Source of the DNA: Agromyces sp.
GTDB taxonomy: Bacteria > Actinomycetota > Actinomycetes > Actinomycetales > Microbacteriaceae
Reading direction: 5' to 3'
Length of the DNA stretch: 5,004 nt
Assembly (NCBI GenBank): GCA_031178025.1
Contig: JAPSJU010000170.1
Location: 1-5,004 of the forward strand
In this document: positions 1 to 5,004 of the stretch, piece after piece
Numbering within the stretch: the stretch's first letter is position 1
How the letters are laid out: each line of letters opens with the position of its first letter
Position numbers and translations under genes: made by a program
Notes under the pieces: generated by a model
What the model was told of the DNA's origin: nothing
The model's input: the letters and a program-made list of their open reading frames with translations, nothing else
Database searches by the model: none

Positions 1-1509
1 CCTCGCGCCGCGCTCGGCGCCCTCGCCGCCATCGCCTCCGGCACGCTCGTCGCCGTCGCATTCGCCGGATGCGGCATCTCCGGTCCTGGCACCGTCACCA
101 CCGTGGGGAGGGTCGACTTCGAGACGCCGCTCGCCATCCCGCCGCTCGCCGAATCGTCGGTGGGCCCCGACGGCGCCAGGGTCTTCGAGCTGGATGCGCA
201 GGCCGGTACGACCGAGTTCACTCCCGGCGAGCCGAGCGCCACGTGGGGGTTCAACGGCTCGTACCTCGGGCCGACGCTGTTCGCCCAGCGCGGCGAGCGC
301 GTGCGCGTCGACGTCACCAACTCGCTCGACGAGCCCACGACCGTGCATTGGCACGGCATGCACCTCCCGCCCGAGATGGACGGCGGACCTCACCAGATGG
401 TCGAGCCGAACGCGTCATGGTCGCCCGAGTGGGACATCGACCAGCCGGCCGCGACCCTCTGGTACCACCCGCACCCCCACGGCGAGACCGAGGAGCACGT
501 CGCCCGCGGGCTCGCCGGCATGTTCATCGTGCAGGACGACGTCGAGGAGGCGCTGCCGTTGCCACGCGAGTACGGCGTCGACGACATCCCCGTCATCGTG
601 CAGGACTCGGGCTTCTCCGAGGAGGGTGAGCAGGAGCGCGCGCGCCGCGGCTATGCCGGCGCGCTCGGCGACGAGCTGATCGTGAACGGCACGCGAGGGC
701 CGTACCTGGATGTCACCCACGAGCTCGTGCGCCTGCGGCTCCTCAACGCGTCCACGGCCCGCACGTACGCCTTCGCCTGGAGCGACGGCCGCCCGATGAC
801 CCTGATCGCCACGGACGGCGGCCTCCTCGAGGCGCCCGTCGACCTCGATCGCGTCCGGCTCTCGCCCGGCGAGCGCGCCGAGGTGCTGCTCCGCGTCGCG
901 GCCGGGGATCGTCCGGTGCTCCAGTCGCGCATGACGCCGGAGATCGCCGGGCTCGTCGCGCCGATCGCCGCGACGAACGGCGGCACCGACGCGTTCGATG
1001 TGCTCGAAGTGCGCGCGGCGGCCTCGCTGCAGCCCTCCCCGGCAGCGCCCGAGCGCCTCACTCCGCTTCCGGACCTCGACGAGGCGCAGGCCGCGACGAC
1101 CCGCACGTTCCGACTCGGCGACAGCTTCGAGATCAACGGGCACACGATGGACATGGGACGGATCGACGAGACCGTGACGGTCGACACGATGGAGCGCTGG
1201 GTCGTGCGGAACGAGACCTCCCTTCCGCACAGCTTCCATGTGCACGACGTCCAGTTCCGCATCGCCTCGGTCGACGGCGCCGCCCCGCCGCCGGAGCTCG
1301 CAGGCTGGAAGGACACGATCTTCACCGAACCCGAGACGGAGTACGAGTTGCTGCTCCGGTTCGAGGACTACGCCGATTCGGACACGCCGTACATGTACCA
1401 CTGCCATCTGCTGTGGCATGAGGATCAGGGGATGATGGGCCAGTTCGCCGTGGTCGAACCCGGGCGGTCTGCCACCATGACAGAGGAGACCACGCACCGT
1501 GACCACTGA
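1..1509 (+). CDS. CueO-like multicopper oxidase lipoprotein (5' end off window)
   Basis: Probable extracytoplasmic multicopper oxidase that couples oxidation of Cu(I), Fe(II) or phenolic substrates to reduction of O2 to water. The frame is open from base 1, giving 502 visible codons. The first visible codons encode a hydrophobic stretch ending in AFAGC; the Cys (codon 24) is a lipobox, so the mature protein is probably a membrane-anchored lipoprotein. Its signal-peptide start lies outside the window. The internal GTG at 103 would discard this signal and is unlikely to be the start. All four copper motifs are present: HWHG (His116, His118), HPHPHG (His156, 158, 160), HSFHVH (His410, 413, 415) and HCHLLWHEDQGMM (His467, Cys468, His469, His473, axial Met478). 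The order and phrases such as DQPAAT, GLAGMFIVQDD and VIVQD resemble E. coli CueO from memory, but the Met-rich insert of CueO is absent. The last 11 nt overlap the kinase gene. The copper-oxidase assignment is strong; the substrate is unknown. Confidence 0.93.
   Translation, partial: PRAALGALAAIASGTLVAVAFAGCGISGPGTVTTVGRVDFETPLAIPPLAESSVGPDGARVFELDAQAGTTEFTPGEPSATWGFNGSYLGPTLFAQRGERVRVDVTNSLDEPTTVHWHGMHLPPEMDGGPHQMVEPNASWSPEWDIDQPAATLWYHPHPHGETEEHVARGLAGMFIVQDDVEEALPLPREYGVDDIPVIVQDSGFSEEGEQERARRGYAGALGDELIVNGTRGPYLDVTHELVRLRLLNASTARTYAFAWSDGRPMTLIATDGGLLEAPVDLDRVRLSPGERAEVLLRVAAGDRPVLQSRMTPEIAGLVAPIAATNGGTDAFDVLEVRAAASLQPSPAAPERLTPLPDLDEAQAATTRTFRLGDSFEINGHTMDMGRIDETVTVDTMERWVVRNETSLPHSFHVHDVQFRIASVDGAAPPPELAGWKDTIFTEPETEYELLLRFEDYADSDTPYMYHCHLLWHEDQGMMGQFAVVEPGRSATMTEETTHRDH
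1482..1488 (+). promoter_or_regulatory. Ribosome binding site supporting the GTG start of the kinase
   Basis: AGAGGAG lies inside the 3' end of the oxidase gene, 10 nt before the GTG at 1499. It favours that start over the in-frame ATG at 1526, which has only a weak purine run upstream. This placement suggests translational coupling between the oxidase and the kinase. Confidence 0.5.
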
Positions 1510-2914
1510 GAGTCCGACCGAGACCATGAGCACCAGGAGCACACCGGCACTGACGACGGCGGCGGATCCGGCAGCCGTACGGCGCGGCTACGGCGCCCGC
1601 TGGGCGAGCGCGCCGCGCGAGTTCGCGTTCCTCATCCTCACGATGCCCGTCGCCATCGCCGGACTCGTGCTCATCTCCACGATGTTCTTCACGGGCCTCG
1701 GCCTGATCTTCATCGTGATCGGCATCTTCATCGTCGTGGCGTCGCTCTTCGTGGCCCGCGGTTTCGGCACGTTCGAGCTCGTGCGGCTCCGCTGGGCGGG
1801 GCGGCGCGACATCGTGCGGCCGGCGTGGGATCACGCCGACCGCGACCAGGGCTTCTGGCGCACGATGTTCGCGCCGTTCGTCGACGGGCACTACTGGCTG
1901 TACCTGCTGCACGGGCTCGTGATCAACCCGATCATCAGCGTCGTCACGTGGAGCCTCACGCTCGCGTGGACCTCGATCGCCCTCGCCGGGACGACGGGGT
2001 GGATCTGGCAGCGCTACCTCCCCGACGAGGGCCGCGAGGTCTGGCTCTACGACATCGTGCTCGACGTCCTCCTGCCGGGCAACGCGCTCGAGATCGACGA
2101 CCGCGTCGGCGAGGCCGTCTTCGAGCTCGTCGTCGGCGTCCTCTTCCTCGTGACGCTGCCGTTCGTGCTCCGCGGGCTGACGCTGCTCCACGACATCGTG
2201 GCACGCGGCGTGCTCGGCGCCTGGCGCTCGGAGGCGCTCGAGGTCGAGGTCGCACGACTCGCGGCCTCACGAGGTGCCGCCGTGCAAGCCGAGGACGCAT
2301 CGCTCCGGCGCCTCGAGCGCGACATCCACGACGGGCCGCAGCAGCGCCTCGTGCGCCTGCAGATGGACCTCGCCGCCATCGAGCGCAAGCTCGGGCACGA
2401 CCCGGACGGGGCTCGCGCCCTCATCGGCGAGGCGCGCGACCAGGCTCGTGAGACGCTCGACGAACTGCGGGCGCTGTCCCGGGGCTTCGCTCCGCCCATC
2501 CTCCAGGATCGCGGGCTCGCCGCGGGGCTCGAATCACTCGCGTCGCGCAGCCCTGTGCCGGTCACCCTCGAGATCGAGCTCGCGGATGCGGCGCTCCCGG
2601 CCTCGATCGAACGCAATGCGTACTTCATCGCCGCCGAGCTCCTCACGAACGTCGCGAAGCACGCCGACGCGAGCGCCGTGCGCCTTCGCGTGGCAACGCG
2701 GGCGGAGGGACCGGCGGCCCACTGGATCGACGTCTGGGTGACCGACAACGGTCACGGCGGTGCCACTCTCATGCCCGGACACGGCCTGGCCGGGCTCGAC
2801 GAGCGTGTTCGCGGGCTTCGCGGCGTGCTCGTGGTCGACAGCCCGGCGGGGGGACCGACCGCCATCGGCGCGCACGTGCCGTTCGTGCCGCTCGGGGCAT
2901 CCGCCGGGCACTGA
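1499..2914 (+). CDS. Membrane sensor histidine kinase, HisKA_3 type
   Basis: Sensor kinase of a two-component system (471 aa); it should autophosphorylate and pass phosphate to the regulator encoded just downstream. The N-terminal part has hydrophobic segments at about residues 42-62, 65-86, 133-165 and 206-226. It resembles the 'putative sensor' membrane domain common in actinobacterial kinases, with little room for a large external ligand domain. A linker helix (about 240-270) leads to the HisKA_3 dimerisation domain with ERDIHDGPQQ: phospho-acceptor His277, followed by the DxxxQ phosphatase motif (Asp278, Gln282). The HATPase_c domain follows, with N-box ELLTNVAKHA (Asn384, His388), G1 box TDNGHGG (Asp416) and a second glycine box GHGLAGLDERV. 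The GTG start overlaps the oxidase gene by 11 nt and has an AGAGGAG site; the ATG at 1526 is the alternative. The family is certain from the motifs. The signal sensed is unknown; copper, redox or envelope stress is only a guess from the neighbouring oxidase. Confidence 0.93.
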   Translation: MTTESPTETMSTRSTPALTTAADPAAVRRGYGARWASAPREFAFLILTMPVAIAGLVLISTMFFTGLGLIFIVIGIFIVVASLFVARGFGTFELVRLRWAGRRDIVRPAWDHADRDQGFWRTMFAPFVDGHYWLYLLHGLVINPIISVVTWSLTLAWTSIALAGTTGWIWQRYLPDEGREVWLYDIVLDVLLPGNALEIDDRVGEAVFELVVGVLFLVTLPFVLRGLTLLHDIVARGVLGAWRSEALEVEVARLAASRGAAVQAEDASLRRLERDIHDGPQQRLVRLQMDLAAIERKLGHDPDGARALIGEARDQARETLDELRALSRGFAPPILQDRGLAAGLESLASRSPVPVTLEIELADAALPASIERNAYFIAAELLTNVAKHADASAVRLRVATRAEGPAAHWIDVWVTDNGHGGATLMPGHGLAGLDERVRGLRGVLVVDSPAGGPTAIGAHVPFVPLGASAGH

Positions 2915-2956
2915 TCCTCTGGACGCCGTTCGCCGGGGTCCGCACGAGCTCGCCGC

Positions 2957-2962
2957 TAGGGT
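2957..2962 (+). promoter_or_regulatory. Putative -10 element for leaderless regulator transcript
   Basis: TAGGGT fits the actinobacterial TANNNT -10 pattern and sits 6 nt before the ATG at 2969, so transcription could start at or next to the A of the start codon. No convincing -35 hexamer is visible at the usual distance. The G-run between this box and the ATG could instead serve as a weak ribosome binding site on a transcript from upstream. Confidence 0.4.
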
Positions 2963-2968
2963 GGGGGC

Positions 2969-3631
2969 ATGACGGATGTCGCCGGCCGCCCCCTGCGCAT
3001 CGTGCTCGCGGAGGACTCCGTGCTGTTGCGCGAGGGCCTCGTGCGCCTGTTCGACGAAGCGGGGTTCGAGACGGTCGCCGCCTACGGCGACGCCGACGCG
3101 CTGCTCGCGGAGATCGAGACGAGCGCGCCCGATCTCGCCGTGCTCGACGTGAGGATGCCGCCGAGCTTCCGCGACGAGGGGGTGCGTGCCGCGATCGAAC
3201 TGCGCCGGCGCAGGCCGGGGCTCGGCGTGCTGCTGCTCAGCCAGTACGTGGAGGGCACGTACGCCCACGAGCTGCTCTCCTCAGGGGAGGGCGGGATGGG
3301 GTACCTCCTGAAGGACCGGGTCGCCTCGCTCGACGAGCTCGAGGACGCCGTGCAACGCGTCAGCGAGGGCGGCACGGTGCTCGATCCCCAAGTGGTGCGA
3401 GAGCTGCTCTCGCGCCGCAGCAACCCGCTCGAGACCCTCACGCCGCGCGAGCGCGAGGTGATGACCCTCATGGCGGAGGGACGCACGAACGCCGGCATCG
3501 CCAGGCAGCTCTTCATCGGCGTCGGCGCCGTCGAGAAGAACGTCACCTCCATCTTCCAGAAGCTCGGCCTCGAGGACTCGGGCACCGACCACCGTCGCGT
3601 GCTCGCCGTGCTCACCTGGCTGCAGCGCTAG
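2969..3631 (+). CDS. NarL/FixJ-type response regulator, LuxR HTH
   Basis: Cytoplasmic DNA-binding regulator (220 aa), the likely partner of the kinase that ends 54 nt upstream. The receiver domain (about residues 9-125) has the acidic pair Glu15/Asp16, phospho-acceptor Asp60 in LAVLDVRMPP, switch residue Ser91 in LLLSQY and the invariant Lys115 in YLLKDR. The LuxR/GerE-type helix-turn-helix spans about 157-203 (LTPREREVMTLMAEGRTNAG..., ending FQKLGL). The segment DVRMPPSFRDEG is typical, from memory, of a large actinobacterial regulator subgroup that pairs with HisKA_3 kinases. Length and domain order are normal and no key residue is missing. The ATG at 2969 is the natural start, with a possible leaderless promoter just before it. 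The TAG stop overlaps the stop of the opposing gene. Targets cannot be read from the sequence; the operon itself is a plausible one. Confidence 0.94.
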   Translation: MTDVAGRPLRIVLAEDSVLLREGLVRLFDEAGFETVAAYGDADALLAEIETSAPDLAVLDVRMPPSFRDEGVRAAIELRRRRPGLGVLLLSQYVEGTYAHELLSSGEGGMGYLLKDRVASLDELEDAVQRVSEGGTVLDPQVVRELLSRRSNPLETLTPREREVMTLMAEGRTNAGIARQLFIGVGAVEKNVTSIFQKLGLEDSGTDHRRVLAVLTWLQR

Positions 3632-4353
3632 ACCCGTTCCTCCGACGCCGGTCCATCGGTCCGGGTCAGCCGCAGCGGCACATGCGAGCGCCACACCTGG
3701 ACGTAGATCTGGTATCCGCGCCGCATCCAGGCCGCGAACGCGAGCAGTGCGGCGATGGCGCCGATGCCGACCGACCACCCGACCGAATCGCTCAACGCGA
3801 AGCTGAGACTGCCGAGGAGGAGCCCCGTGAGCGCCACCTCGACGATGAGGATGACCATCATCGAGCTCGCGAGCACCTGCGAGCGTCGCCGTGGCCCGAA
3901 CGGGAAGTACGTGCGCTCGAGCCCCGCCTCGTCGTCGGCAGGCGACATCACGAAGTAGCGTTCCAGGCCGGGATCGAGATCGAGGTAGGCGCCGCGCAGG
4001 CGATTCATCGCGAGCACGAACGCCATGTCCTCCGTCGCCGTGTTGAACACGCGCAGTTGCGTGCCCGTGCCGAGCAGCACGAGCAGGAACAGGACGCCGA
4101 GCGCGGCGACGCCGAACCATCCGCGGAACTGCGTCGCGTTGCCGAGCACCCCGAGGGTGACGAGCCCGGCGGAGACGAGCGTCAGGAAGATGGCGATGCG
4201 CGTGAGCACCTCGCTCTGGGTCATCGATCGGGACGCGAGCAGGCTCCAGTGCTCGGTCGCCAGCAACTGCGCACGAAGCGATCGCTGCGCGTCGGTCATG
4301 GGGGCAGCGTCGCCCGCAGGAAGCGGGTCGGGCCCGGGTGCATCCGCCGTCAT
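3628..4353 (-). CDS. Uncharacterised four-helix integral membrane protein
   Basis: Membrane protein of 241 aa from the ATG at 4353; no function recognised. An N-terminal Pro/Ala-rich stretch of about 25 residues precedes a soluble segment containing TEHWSLLASRSMTQSEVLTR. Two hydrophobic helices follow (about 52-71 and 79-98), then a probably cytoplasmic middle part with MNRLRGAYLDLDPGLERYFV and an acidic DDEAGLERTYF. Two more helices (about 161-183 and 193-209) and a basic tail complete it. From memory this 2+2 layout, with the TEHWSLL and MNRLR..YL..P.L..YF signatures, recurs in actinobacterial hypothetical proteins; no role is known to me. Starts: the GTG at 4368 adds 5 residues; the ATG at 4299 would remove 18 low-complexity residues. 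None has a clear ribosome binding site. CAGAAT 6 nt before 4353 weakly suggests a leaderless start. The gene follows dps on the same strand after 43 nt and could share its transcript. Confidence 0.8.
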   Translation of the reverse strand: MTADAPGPDPLPAGDAAPMTDAQRSLRAQLLATEHWSLLASRSMTQSEVLTRIAIFLTLVSAGLVTLGVLGNATQFRGWFGVAALGVLFLLVLLGTGTQLRVFNTATEDMAFVLAMNRLRGAYLDLDPGLERYFVMSPADDEAGLERTYFPFGPRRRSQVLASSMMVILIVEVALTGLLLGSLSFALSDSVGWSVGIGAIAALLAFAAWMRRGYQIYVQVWRSHVPLRLTRTDGPASEERV

Positions 4354-4377
4354 AGCGGCATTCTGCACCCGGGCCCG
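4329..4377 (-). repeat. 14-bp inverted repeat after dps enclosing the next start codon
   Basis: Arm CGGGCCCGGGTGCA at 4329-4342 is perfectly complementary to TGCACCCGGGCCCG at 4364-4377. A smaller 4-bp stem (4346-4349 with 4356-4359) lies inside. The innermost loop (4350-4355) contains the ATG at 4353 of the membrane-protein gene. It starts 19 nt after the dps stop, so in dps mRNA it could act as a terminator or a stabilising 3' hairpin; there is no U-tract. In a read-through transcript it would bury the downstream start. It could also be a protein-binding site. Confidence 0.6.
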
Positions 4378-4396
4378 TCAGGCCGCCATCGCGGGA

Positions 4397-4894
4397 TCAC
4401 TTCACGGCGACGTGGGAGAACAGGAACCAGCGGTCCTTGTCGAGGCCGCGACGGATCTCGATGGCCACGTCCTGGCTGGCCGGATCCAGGTCGGCGAGGC
4501 CGTCGATGGCGTCGTCGACCCTCTGGATGGCGAGGTCGATCTGCGCCACGACGTCGTTGATCGCCTCGTCATAAGGCTGGAATCCGAGCTTGGGGTTCGC
4601 GGCTCGGCTCTTGGCGGCGACGGTGGCGAGGCGCCCGTCGATCGGGAGCCCGAGGGCGACCACGCGCTCCGCGGCCGTGTCGGCCCAGTCCTGCGCGTGG
4701 GCCACGACCTCATCGAGCAGTTCGTGCACGGCGATGAAGTTGACCCCCCGAACGTGCCAATGGGCCTGCTTGCCGTTGACGACGAGCGCGACGAGCTCGT
4801 GCACGACGGGCGTGAGGTACTGGGCGACCCCCGCGGCGACATCGGCGTTCGCGCCGGTCCTCGGTCTCTGCGGAGCGGTCTTGGTGTCGGTCAT
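4397..4894 (-). CDS. dps: Dps-type DNA-binding ferritin-like protein
   Basis: Mini-ferritin of 165 aa from the ATG at 4894. The family assembles into 12-subunit shells that oxidise Fe(II), preferentially with H2O2, store the iron and shield DNA from hydroxyl radicals. The inter-subunit ferroxidase site is complete: KQAHWHVRG and NFIAVHELLDE followed by DTAAERVVALG give His45, His57, Asp61, Asp72 and Glu76, with the same spacing as the E. coli Dps residues His51, His63, Asp67, Asp78 and Glu82. The N-terminal tail (about residues 1-18) is polar with Lys/Arg (TDTKTAPQRPR), as in Dps proteins that bind DNA through this tail; actual DNA binding is inferred. The C-terminus ends normally in RWFLFSHVAVK. 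The in-frame GTG at 4903 would add 3 residues, but GGGAAGG sits at a proper distance only for the ATG at 4894. The gene has its own promoter-like region upstream and is followed by a GC-rich inverted repeat. Confidence 0.96.
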   Translation of the reverse strand: MTDTKTAPQRPRTGANADVAAGVAQYLTPVVHELVALVVNGKQAHWHVRGVNFIAVHELLDEVVAHAQDWADTAAERVVALGLPIDGRLATVAAKSRAANPKLGFQPYDEAINDVVAQIDLAIQRVDDAIDGLADLDPASQDVAIEIRRGLDKDRWFLFSHVAVK

Positions 4895-4902
4895 CGGTTC
4901 CA

Positions 4903-4909
4903 CCTTCCC
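4903..4909 (-). promoter_or_regulatory. Ribosome binding site of dps
   Basis: On the minus strand GGGAAGG ends 8 nt before the ATG at 4894. It directly abuts and overlaps the alternative GTG at 4903, so it supports the shorter dps start. Confidence 0.7.
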
Positions 4910-4930
4910 TCGGAGCGTATGTCATCGTCA

Positions 4931-4958
4931 ACGCTACGGGGATGCCCCGGTATTTCAA
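4931..4958 (-). promoter_or_regulatory. Putative dps promoter
   Basis: On the minus strand TTGAAA (4953-4958) and TAGCGT (4931-4936) are separated by 16 nt and fit a housekeeping-type -35/-10 pair. Transcription would begin near 4924, leaving a leader of about 30 nt that carries the dps ribosome binding site. This is the only clear promoter-like pair between dps and the right edge. Confidence 0.5.
4937..4949 (-). promoter_or_regulatory. Inverted repeat in the dps promoter spacer, possible operator
   Basis: CGGGG-ATG-CCCCG is a perfect 5-bp-arm inverted repeat filling most of the 16-nt spacer between the proposed -35 and -10 boxes. A regulator bound here would block RNA polymerase or alter the promoter. 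In GC-rich DNA a short repeat like this can occur by chance, so its position is the main evidence. Confidence 0.4.
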
Positions 4959-4975
4959 GGAAGGGAAGCCTCGGC

Positions 4976-5004
4976 TCAGTCGCCGGCGCGCGCTCCCGGG
5001 TGCG
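4976..5004 (-). CDS. Possible 3' tail of an upstream minus-strand gene
   Basis: One minus-strand frame entering from the right edge reads HPGARAGD and then TGA (4978-4976), with mostly G/C third positions. It could be the end of a gene lying right of the window, 81 nt before dps. Eight codons are too few to prove coding or assign a product. Confidence 0.2.

Noticed and set aside
103..105. GTG as the start of the multicopper oxidase
   Set aside because: It lies downstream of an in-frame signal sequence and lipobox; using it would leave an extracytoplasmic copper enzyme with no export signal.
415..1542. Long minus-strand open frame across the oxidase gene (375 codons)
   Set aside because: Antisense shadow of a strongly supported gene in GC-rich DNA; the translation is rich in Arg, Gly and His with no domain, and the opposite strand carries all the copper motifs.
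1322..2191. Minus-strand open frame spanning the oxidase-kinase junction (289 codons)
   Set aside because: Low-complexity charged translation crossing two real genes; no recognisable family.
2047..3268. Minus-strand open frames opposite the kinase and regulator
   Set aside because: Ser/Arg-rich shadows of genes whose catalytic motifs are intact on the plus strand.
3628..4353. Assignment of the membrane protein to SLATT-type or toxin effectors
   Set aside because: Only the general helix layout is similar; there is no neighbouring nucleotide-signalling or defence gene, so the label would be a guess.
3682..4560. Plus-strand open frame opposite the membrane protein and dps (292 codons)
   Set aside because: Arg/Glu/His-rich translation without domains, opposite a protein with clear membrane helices and a certain Dps.
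4901..4903. GTG at 4903 as the dps start
   Set aside because: The ribosome binding site abuts it too closely; spacing is right for the ATG at 4894.
4710..4958. Minus-strand 82-codon open frame beginning in the dps promoter
   Set aside because: It overlaps the 5' part of dps in another frame, becomes Arg-rich and shows no domain; its first ATG falls within the proposed promoter.
4956..5004. Shine-Dalgarno-like AAGGAAGGGA on the plus strand near 4957
   Set aside because: No ATG, GTG or TTG follows at a usable distance, so no plus-strand gene start can be supported.

Overview
The window is very GC-rich with strong G/C preference at third codon positions. It carries actinobacterial gene families: a lipoprotein multicopper oxidase, a HisKA_3 histidine kinase with a matching NarL-type regulator, and a Dps ferritin. 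One start (2969) looks leaderless. A high-GC actinobacterium, possibly of the Microbacteriaceae, fits best; the family-level guess is inference from sequence style only.

Layout. On the plus strand, 1-1509 is the 3' part of a CueO-like multicopper oxidase gene whose true start lies left of the window. A lipobox Cys (codon at 70-72) marks the product as a surface lipoprotein. It overlaps by 11 nt a membrane sensor histidine kinase gene (1499-2914). After 54 nt comes a NarL/FixJ-type response regulator gene (2969-3631), with a leaderless-type -10 element just before its ATG. On the minus strand, reading right to left, come a promoter with an inverted repeat in its spacer (4931-4958), a dps gene (4397-4894), and a gene for an uncharacterised four-helix membrane protein (3628-4353). 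The regulator gene and the membrane-protein gene converge and share a CTAG at 3628-3631 that supplies both stop codons.

How the genes may work together. The oxidase carries all expected copper ligands and probably oxidises Cu(I), Fe(II) or organic substrates outside the membrane. The kinase and regulator form one two-component system. The tight oxidase-kinase overlap suggests that the oxidase belongs to the same transcript, and perhaps to the system's regulon. Dps oxidises and stores iron and protects DNA. The common theme is metal and redox stress, but a regulatory link between the two divisions is only suggested by proximity.

No RNA genes, CRISPR arrays, insertion sequences or phage genes were seen. 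I did not find a clearly novel system. The most interesting items are a 14-bp inverted repeat enclosing the likely start codon of the membrane protein, the inverted repeat inside the dps promoter, and the oxidase/two-component coupling.
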